This document shows, one piece after another, positions 56,438-64,000 of a DNA stretch of 64,000 nt. Every line of letters begins with the position of its first letter. Positions within the stretch are counted from its first letter, which is position 1. The notes below the pieces were generated by a model that was not told the origin of the DNA, did no database searches, and worked only from the letters and a program-made list of their open reading frames with translations. A program made the position numbers and the translations under genes. Source of the DNA: Omphalotus guepiniiformis (lineage: Eukaryota; Basidiomycota; Agaricomycetes; Agaricales; Omphalotaceae); assembly GCA_028554645.1 (NCBI GenBank), contig JAQOOI010000064.1, forward strand, positions 1,054,001 to 1,118,000, read 5' to 3'.

Positions 56438-59400
56438 TCAAGAGCGAGCGAAAGACTTCAAGCCATCTTCACTCTCGTAGGCGCTCAGTAAATCGTCGTA
56501 ACCTTCATCATCGCCTTCCTCCGCTGCACTTTCCCGCTTTCTCCTGGTTCTAGTATCAGAAGATTTTCTTGTGCGAGATTCGGTAGATATCTTCCTTGTA
56601 CGGACATCGTGTCCTTCCCCAGAGGCTTTCCGCGGACGGTCAGAGCCATCTGCTGAAACTTTCCGGGATCGCCTGGGAGATTTCGGTGAAATAGGCGAGG
56701 CTGATGATTGAATCTCGCTGTCGAAGTTGGCAGCCTTTGGGGTAGTAGCGACATCTTGGCCGTCCTGCGGCCAGTCCACACTCAAAGTGTCAGGACTCTG
56801 CTCTGCAGCAATCCGTGGTCTGCCAGAGTCCTGGATACGCAAGTTCGTTGGCCGAAGAGGGTGCCGCTTCGAGCGGATTCGAGGACTTCTTGAGGGTAAT
56901 TCTGCGACAGAGGAATCTGACGTGTCACCTAAGCGGTGCTGACTTGGAGGAGGGGTCCGCTTCCTGGTGAGTTTGCGTGACTGCGTAGGAGGCTCTAAAG
57001 GGAGTACATTTGTATCCGTGAGCACTACCGAGCCCCTGGTTTCCTCAGGGTCAGTTATTCGTACCGAGCCGTGGTTAAACGAAGGTGAGAGAGGTGTCTT
57101 GGGAGCAGATGGAGAATTGCTCGGCGGCGAGTCCGGAATATCGACTTGTCCCCAACCTGGTGAGTTCAGCGATACCTGGCCCATTTCTTTTGTTGTCACA
57201 GGACTTGACAGCGGAATCGATGAACTTCCTGACGAAGAAGTGGAGAGGAACGGTGTAGAACCTGCCCGAGAGTGCGGACGGTGTGGTGAATGAGGTACGG
57301 AAGATATTCTAGAATAAGGGGCCATTGGTGAAACGGACCTACGATTCAGAGGAACTTTTCTGCTCGGGGTATCTGAATCCCATTCGACTCGTGCTAAGGC
57401 ATCAGAAGGGGATAGACTCGAAATTGAAGACTGAGAGTCGCGGTGCAGAGCACGGCTTCGAGCTTTCATAACGTCGTTCCATTGCGAATTGGCATTTTGG
57501 TTGTCCGCAATTGGAGTACTATTCTGCGACCTTGAGAGTGGCCGATCCCGATTACTCGATGTCATGAGTGACGATGAATTCAATAGGAGAGGCCGTGGTC
57601 CAGTCTTGGGTGTAGCGCGAGGAGGCTGAGGGGCTTCAAAACCCGTAAGCGCTGCTAACGACGCTTGAAGATTCATCGTCCTTCGCTTAAAGCCACTTTC
57701 AGACCGTGGAGATAACTCAGGACTACTGGAGCGATATCCTTCCGCCTCACTCCTAATGAACATGACAGTATCGCGAGGAGGGCGGAAATATGTAGGACGT
57801 TCTGGAGGTGAATATAAGCCAGACCTGTCCATCTCTGGCACGGAATCCCTGCGTACGCTGCTAGTTGTGGTTTTTGAGCTTCCGAAGAGAGGTACAGAGT
57901 TACGGACTGGTTCAGGTTGACCACGATTATCCGACATGTCCATCAAGTTGGCATCATTCTTTCGCGCACCCCAAGGGTTCATAAGAGCCCTTGCCCGCCA
58001 ATTGCTGCTGACTTTAGCGAGTGTCGCAGCTGCATCAGAGTCTTTGAGCTTTTCAGCATAGCTCCATATAGTATTGGTGGCCAGAGTTCTCGAAGAAGCC
58101 GCAGCCTCTGCAGGCTTGTCCAGGGGGGTAGAAGGTGATAGCAGAGGAGATCGCGAGGAAGAAGAGGCAGGAGATGGCGGAAGTGCGGACGTCAAAGGCG
58201 TAAGAGGAGAAGGTGGTGGTTCCATCGCAGCTTGATTTGTTATCCCTCTCCAGACAGTAGTGGCCAGTCGAGAAGTCAGGCCAGTGCTAGTATTTGCCTG
58301 TGTTTCAGTTTCGTTCCCTTCGCGAGAGGTACCGTCGTCGTCACTGGAGAGTTCAGAGGGTGATGGTGAGCGCTCTGGTGAGGCAGTTTGATTTGTAAAA
58401 CCTTTCCACATAGAGATCCGCAACCGATCCCCGAGACTCAGATTGCTCGGTAAAGTCACTCTGGCCTCATCCTCGCGACGATGTCGAAGATCCGAAGCCG
58501 TCTGCAAAATTAAATCTATACCCCCGGCTGATTCGATCGGGTAGTGTTGCAAAAGCGCCATTCCTTGAACGAAGGCATCGCCCAATTCCCAAGGACGCAA
58601 TGGTGATGGTGGTTCCATCACCTCCGTCCAAAGTCCCGAGGGCTTGGAACTGCTTTTACCAAGCCTAATTACAGTGTCCATTAGAGAGCTCTAGGTGGGC
58701 ATGAATGCCTACATACCTGTAAAGTGCCGTCTTCGCACAAAGCAGCATTGCGGTGCAAATGTCAACTAAATATTCTAGTTTGTAGTTTTCCCGTTGGCGC
58801 ATCGGACGGGAGAACAAAGCATCCCAGACAACACACACGGAGGGAAGCGGTAGCGTCTGCGTCAGAAGGGGGGCCAACCACCGACTAAGGACACGAGTAT
58901 TTTAGATGGTTCGCTTTAATTTAGCACTGAAAAAAAAGACGCACTATGAATAATGTGGCAAAGAAGGATCCAAACCCTTAGCAAACTGAAGAAGGAACAG
59001 CATGAGACAGTGAGGTGGTGGGCAAAGGGAGTCATACCAGATTATCTCGCAGGTCGTAGTCAGCCCAGGCTAAGCGCTCGCTAAACTTTTTCATCCATAG
59101 GTTCCCGCCTTCTTCGTCCTCGAGCTCTGAAAACTCCCCTATTACAGCTTCAAAGACCCAAAACGTGTCCGCTTCGACGTGAGCAAGGTCTTCTGCCTCA
59201 ATCTCCTGGTTGAGTATTGTGTATAATGGTAGGAGCAACGCCGGTACATGAGGCGAGAGATTTCCGGGGTTAATGGATTTGTGGAGGTATAGAATACGGA
59301 GGAGTGCCGATGCGTGTCTGTCATGGATATGTGCAGAAACATAAGATTTGGATGCAACAAGAACAGTCGAGTCCTTGGAAGAGGTTTCCGTGTCACATGT

Positions 59401-60879
59401 TCCAAGCCTGCCACTACTTTCTTCAAATTCTAATCTGATTTCAGGAATAGCAGGAGAGGAACTTCTGGGTGACATCGTTTCTTGAATAGCCTGCATCCGT
59501 ACGTCCAAGTTATTGTGACCGTGAATCCTTATACCATCCGGTGCTTTGTCATCCAGAGGGCAGAGATCTGTCAATTCTGGTGCATCCTCCAAGCCCACGA
59601 ACAAGCTAGGAGGAATACGTGACAACTGCTTCGACACATCAAGTAGGGAAGAATCCAATGCTGACAACGGAGTGGCAGGAGGAGGAAGACCTGCGAATGG
59701 CTCTGATAAACGGCGTACAAGATCCTTCATCTATCATCAGTTTTAAAGTCAAACGCATTAAAGGAATATTTACGTAGTAACTCTCGCGCTGTTGAGTGAT
59801 GCTTTTATGCCAGGACGCCTTCAGAACCGGCAAAATACCGAGAAACAACCTGAATGGAATGGACGTGAATCTATCTATTAAGTATGCGAAAGAAGAACTC
59901 ACTTCCATAATCGAGGACGAAGCCAGGCGGGTTCATCGGGTATACCTGCATCAAGTATGAACTACAATCAGAAATCCAAAGGCAGATCCAAACCTTGGGC
60001 ACATAGCCTTTGTAAGGCTGCCATATCTACTGCAGGCGCTGATTCTGGGTTCAAGATCTCAGATAATGCATTCAATCTGGCGAAAAAGATATCGTCAGTC
60101 AATCACACAAGAATGACTCATTCGACGTACATATCCTGCCTGCGAGGTTCTGGGGCCCACGACACACCATATGTCCTTGCTATATGAATCAAGAAGGCAT
60201 CCAGCTGTGCGGCACTGGCCGGAGGAGCTGAGAGGGCATTCACAATCTGTACGGAGTCAATATGAAATAGGAATTAGATGTTATCAAGACTGACGGATGA
60301 AGGAACACAATGATCTCGGTTTCCAATAGCAGAGCGCACAAAATCAGGTCCAAGCCAGTGGACGAGAAGGTCGCGCACATTTTGCAGGTCTAGAAAAGTC
60401 TGTGAACCAGGGGAGGATGAGGTTTTGGCCGATTACTCACCCCTTGAGTCTACACGAGGGGCAGCGAATATGATGCTCGACGCAGCTTCAACGACGACAG
60501 GGCTAGGTGAAACGCTGTTCCCGTATGAATAGAAAGCTTCAGGAGATTCAAGACGCAACACTTACCTTTGGTCTATCTCTGAAATGTGCTCTAAAATTAC
60601 CCCAATGTGCATTTCCAGCAATTCCAGTACATCTCCTAGTGCATCGTCCTGCAGTACATTCTGTGCTTTCTGCCGCGCTAGTCCAATATTTCCTTGCTGA
60701 AGCAGAGTCGCAATGTCTCGTTTTGTTATTGATCCTCGAGAATCCTTCTTCTCTTGTAATTGACCAAGTCTTTGACTTGTCAGCCTCAGTTGAGCCTGCA
60801 ATTTAGTAAGAGACTGTCGACAGCTTAGAGCCTCTATACATACCTTTACAGATGTGGTGTCCCATTGCGGCGCGGCCAT
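56438..60879 (-). CDS. IST1-TBC fusion protein with a long disordered tail
   Basis: The reading chain holds two domains normally on separate proteins. IST1 (ESCRT-III partner that regulates Vps4) starts at 60879: MAAPQWDTTSVK, intron, AQLRLTSQRLGQLQEKKDSR, ITKRDIATLLQQGNIGLARQ, and later QLDAFLIHIARTYGVSWAPE. An AT|GT junction near 60131 continues ILNALSEILNPESAPAVDMA, ALQRLCAQ, then the TBC domain: GIPDEPAWLRPRLWKLFLGI, SYYDLVRRLSEPFAGLPPP, VSKQLSRIPPSLF, ILYLHKSINPGNLSPHVPAL, LWMKKFSERLAWADYD, RWLAPLLTQTLPLPSVCVVW. The last exon, 58664-56438, is a 740-residue Ser/Pro/Arg-rich disordered tail. All joins are in phase, no stops. Two separate genes remain possible (see findings). The TBC glutamine finger is missing. 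Confidence 0.75.
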
Positions 60880-61422
60880 TCAACGATTTATTCGCGGAAA
60901 AGGCTTGTTCTCGTCAATGCACTAGAGACTATAAAAGTAGCAAATTGATATCATGAACCTGAACTGGAAGAGCTTCGCGCAGTGTCCTAGCGGTGTACTT
61001 ATTGCTGTTTGCAAAAGAGTTGGCACATGCTCTCACGCGCACGATTTTTTCAAGAAATACAGCAGGATCTTTCCAACACGATATCGCACTCATTTCTGCA
61101 CCGATCTACTCGATTTTTGGCTCGTTACAGTCGTAATACTCCCTTCTTGTGCGCCCCAGCAATATATTCGTAAAAAAACATTGTACTCCTTCATCCAGAA
61201 AAGCACCCCCTTCCAGTGCCCTGAACACCATACCTCGTGAACAACCTTTGGGACAGCCAACTCATTGCAGTATGTCGTGGCCAGTAGTGATGTATAGTGC
61301 GCCCCAGGTTGACGTTTGTATAGATACAAGTGTGAGAGGTGCTGAGTGAGGTTAGGTCACACCGGCTCTGTAATTTACCTCTTGACTTCATACCTCGACT
61401 ACGCTCACTCATAGACCTACCA
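60880..61422. other. Promoter of the IST1-TBC gene and left flank of the mobile element
   Basis: Host promoter sequence lies next to 60880. A GTGCGCCCCAG motif occurs at 61149-61159 and again at 61297-61307. From about 61293 the sequence may belong to the transposon end (listed separately). Open frames on both strands over 60953-61329 show no family pattern. Confidence 0.45.
61293..61330. mobile_element. Candidate left end of the Tc1-like element
   Basis: TATAGTGCGCCCCAGG begins at 61293-61295, about 130 bases before the transposase start, next to a TA dinucleotide, the usual Tc1/mariner target. A small palindrome TTGTAT-AG-ATACAA follows at 61316-61329. No full right-hand copy is visible in this window. 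Confidence 0.3.
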
Positions 61423-62624
61423 ATGACACGAGGAAAGCGTCTCTCAGATGATTTGCGACGTACTCTTGTTCATCTAAGAAGGACATGCTCAACTATTGAT
61501 GAAATTGTGAACAAATCCAATTGCAAGCGCAGGACAGTTCAGCGCATTCTCTCAGAACATCGAAAAGCAGTTCGGCTACAAGATCGATTCGGGCGTGTCA
61601 GCCTGCGAGGAAGACCACGGAAGCTTACCTTTTTCGATGTCCGGGTAAGTTCTTCTATTCTGCCTCGACCTCTTGATTGAAACATACCTAGTTTATTCAT
61701 GGACTCCTTGTCAAAGCACCTGAATTATACTTGGACGAGATCAAGCAGGAGCTTTCAACGAGAAGAGGAGTTGAAGTGAATGTCTCAACAATCTGGAGGG
61801 TTCTGAAAAGCACAGGTTTTTCATTGAAAAAGGTGTGTCGTGAACTGGATGGTCAAAGTCCTTTCTTGACATACTATGGAACTTTAGATCACCAAAGTTG
61901 CTATCGAGCGGTGTGAACGGAAACGAGCCCAGTTCCGGTACACCTTTGGTCGGTACTATCAGCCAGAGCAAGTCGTGTTCGTAGATGAAAGCTCGTTTGA
62001 CCGCCGCACTCCATATCGACGACGCGGCTGGACAGTGACTGGGCGGCGGGTCTTCAAGAAGACTTTTTTCGTTCGAGGACGACGGTGAGTAGTACAACTA
62101 ATTTGGGGTGTTTGTGCTAATATGTGCTGTCAATACATAGATATTCCCTGCTTCCTGCATTGTCGTCTACTGGAATGTTATTTGCTCAAGTTGTCGAGGG
62201 ATCTTTTACTGCAAATCGTTTCTATCAGTTTGTTGAGGCACTTCTAACGAAGATGCAGCCATTTCCTGCTCCCAATTCCGTAGTTGTCATGGACAATGCC
62301 CGCATACATAAAGATCCTAGAGTGCTTGATCTGATAATTTCTCAGTGCGTAATGCTATTTCCCTCCCTTGGTACCACCAATGAACCAATTCTTAGTGGAA
62401 TGCGCTACCTCTTCCTTCCACCTTACTCTCCTGACTATAATCCTATCGAGCTTGCATTTTCAGCCATCAAGTCACATGTACGAAGAGAAGGAGAGCTTGC
62501 GCGTGAGGATTTGGATCCCAATATTGACGACTCCTATGTATACACGCACCTTCTTCAGGCTTCTTTTTCCGTGACACCTGAGGATGCATACGGTTTCTTT
62601 CGTCATTGTCGGTATTTCTATTAG
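61423..62624 (+). CDS. Tc1/mariner (IS630)-type DD34E transposase
   Basis: Cut-and-paste transposase. Five exons, 61423-61644, 61692-61832, 61888-62084, 62141-62344 and 62396-62624, keep one frame with no stop; about 330 residues. The N-terminus has a helix-turn-helix (RGKRLSDDLRRTLVHLRRT, IDEIVNKSNCKRRTVQRILS), then ELYLDEIKQELSTRRGVEVN and VSTIWRVLKSTGFSLKK. Catalysis: first Asp in VVFVDESSFDRRTPYRRRGW, second Asp in VVVMDNARIHKD, Glu in YLFLPPYSPDYNPIELAFSA. With the 51-base intron 62345-62395 removed, 34 residues separate the second Asp and the Glu (DD34E). It looks intact and could be active. Its stop lies 36 bases from that of the convergent gene. Confidence 0.9.
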
Positions 62625-62660
62625 TCATGATTGTATTGTAAGTCAAAAACTAGCACATAA

Positions 62661-64000
62661 TTATTTACTGTAACGAGCCCGCTTGCAAGGTTTGGGGCGC
62701 AGATCCTCCTGTGCATATGTCAACAGCCGGTCAGCATATCCATACTCCATTCCAGTTAGCTCTATCAATGTATTCAATGGAAGTCGGTTTAGATCGAGCA
62801 GGTCAAAGATACCCCGGGTATTGAGTATGATGATATATTGAGCGTAGTTTGCGTTTCGCTTTCCGCGCTCAGCATGAGCATCAACACTCGGAAGCCAATC
62901 CGATAATTCTGGAACTCCAGCAGAGGATGATGATACATGAGATGATGGGCGAATGGGACTTGTTTCAGCGGAAACAGGAGTGGACACTGGAGAGCTTGAG
63001 CGATGTCTTCTTGTTGAATGATGTGTAGTAGGTGTCCTGAACTGATTCTGCATCCCAGACATCAATGCCATCACTGGCATGACCGTTCCCATTACTTGCT
63101 GCACCATTTGCCCTGCATCAAGTAGAGGCAGAGCAGGAGCAGAAGGGGCAGTGAAGGTAGCGTGAGGTGGTGCTACAGGAGTCCGAGTCTGAGTAGCTGA
63201 ACGGCGAGCATTAGCTTTCTGACGAGCAAGTCTTTCTCCCATTGATTCTAGAATTTCAGTCGGTGGCTCAAGAATGGTGCCAACATGTCGCATCTGTCAA
63301 GTAAATATTGAGTCAAAGAAAAAATAATATGTGTCGCTATATACATACTACTTTGTCAGTCCAGATTGATAGATCACTGTTCTGAAAAATATAATGATCA
63401 CCGTCCGAGGTGACATAGCATGCTGCCTGGCATGAATTGCACCAGTGTTTTCTCTCAATTTGTATCAAAATTTCTGCTGTATCCTTCGTCGTGTCATCTG
63501 AAGATTCTTTTGCTCCCTTCGATTTCTTCAATGCCTAAGCAGAGCATGAGAAAGTAGAATAGAACGAGGGCAAGGTTGTATCAAGTACCTTGGAGCTGCT
63601 TGCTTTCCCACCTCCATCGGCTTCTACAGGAGTTTTATCGACAATACTGATGACAAGTTGCTTATTGACATTCTTTTTTTCAGAACGGAATATATGACAA
63701 TCTGTGATCAAAAAAATCCAGTCTTCTTCGCTTTCGAGCATCGTGTCATTTGCCTGTCCAGTGTTTGACTTTGGCTTTGGTTTATAAGATGGAATATAGG
63801 CAATATTTGTAAGGAGAGACATTCGTGTATCCATCCGTGAAGCGAGTTTGTCCAAGAATGTGTACCAGGGGATATGAGAGTGAATTCCGGTGAGATTGCG
63901 TTTCGAATTGCGGTAGGGGACTTCAAAAGCTATGTCAAATTTGGGTATTTCCCTCAGCACCTCCTTCCACTCGTTACTATCCAAGTCATTCCAGTCAACT
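62661..64000 (-). CDS. Basidiomycete unknown with SAM-like C-terminus, cut by the right edge
   Basis: Open to the edge at 64000. Exons 64000-63589, 63534-63349 and 63293-62661 join in phase 0. The first part has DIAFEVPYRNSKRNLTGIHS, WYTFLDKLASRMDTRMSLLT and EEDWIFLITDCHIFRSEK, which looks like a ubiquitin- or PB1-like fold. The middle is basic Lys/Ser-rich, then KHWCNSCQAACYVTSDGDHY with IFQNSDLSIWTDKV, a small Cys motif and a conserved Trp. The last exon has a disordered Ser/Pro linker and a SAM-like end: LSDWLPSVDAHAERGKRN, YAQYIIILNTRGIFDLLDL, LIELTGMEYGYADRLLTYAQ, EDLRPKPCKRARYSK. I recall similar proteins in many copies in basidiomycete genomes, often near repeats. Function unknown. Confidence 0.7.

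Noticed and set aside
60953..61329. Open frames on both strands before the transposase
   Set aside because: No family pattern; more likely host promoter and transposon end.

Overview
This is nuclear DNA of a basidiomycete fungus, most likely an Agaricomycete (mushroom group). The genes are packed closely, most have several spliceosomal introns of about 50-65 bases (GT...AG), and the first gene is a DUF6593 protein, a family I know from Agaricomycetes. A fungal trehalose phosphorylase, fungal-type ALG, TRAPP II and POL5 proteins, and an intron-bearing Tc1-like transposase fit the same lineage. I recognise no tRNA, rRNA or CRISPR. I rebuilt exon chains by hand from splice signals, reading phase and family conservation, so outer limits are firmer than some inner junctions.

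Layout. 0-5.6 kb: DUF6593 protein (cut by the left edge), a BTB/germ-cell-less-like protein with a 13-base micro-exon, the N-terminal glutamine amidase NTAQ1, a small proline/serine-rich protein, and the F1-ATPase assembly factor ATP12. 5.7-14.2 kb: mismatch repair gene MSH3, meeting the nucleolar POL5/MYBBP1A gene tail to tail with 16 bases between stops. 14.5-20.6 kb: a disordered protein, trehalose phosphorylase, and a divergent TFIIB/BRF-like protein. 21-28.3 kb: a PAP2 lipid phosphatase, PPP4R2, an Fyv7-like protein, translation factor eIF1, SNRNP27, an RRM-like protein and the cap-binding subunit CBC2. 28.3-36 kb: TRAPP II subunit TRS130, phosphoserine aminotransferase, and a small unknown gene. 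36-50.7 kb: HSP90 with heat-shock elements, hamartin (TSC1), NAC-alpha, TRM9, ALG13, P5C reductase, an unknown disordered protein and the proteasome ATPase RPT3. 50.9-56.3 kb: a 2OG-Fe(II) oxygenase, ALG3, a GH5 exo-beta-1,3-glucanase and PIG-H. 56.4-60.9 kb: one continuous reading chain joining an IST1 (ESCRT) domain, a TBC (Rab-GAP-like) domain and a 740-residue disordered tail. 61.3 kb to the edge: a mobile-element region with an intact DD34E Tc1/mariner-type transposase and a convergent intact gene with a SAM-like C-terminus.

Most of the window is housekeeping: protein quality control (HSP90, NAC, RPT3, NTAQ1), ER glycosylation and GPI synthesis (ALG13, ALG3, PIG-H), membrane traffic (TRS130, IST1-TBC), RNA biology (CBC2, SNRNP27, eIF1, TRM9) and growth signalling (TSC1). 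Head-to-head pairs whose starts lie 54-120 bases apart are common, so many promoters must be shared. The most unusual items are the IST1-TBC fusion with a degraded TBC active site, the transposase with its convergent partner, an HSP90 intron that seems to have lost the G of its acceptor site, and several micro-exon structures.
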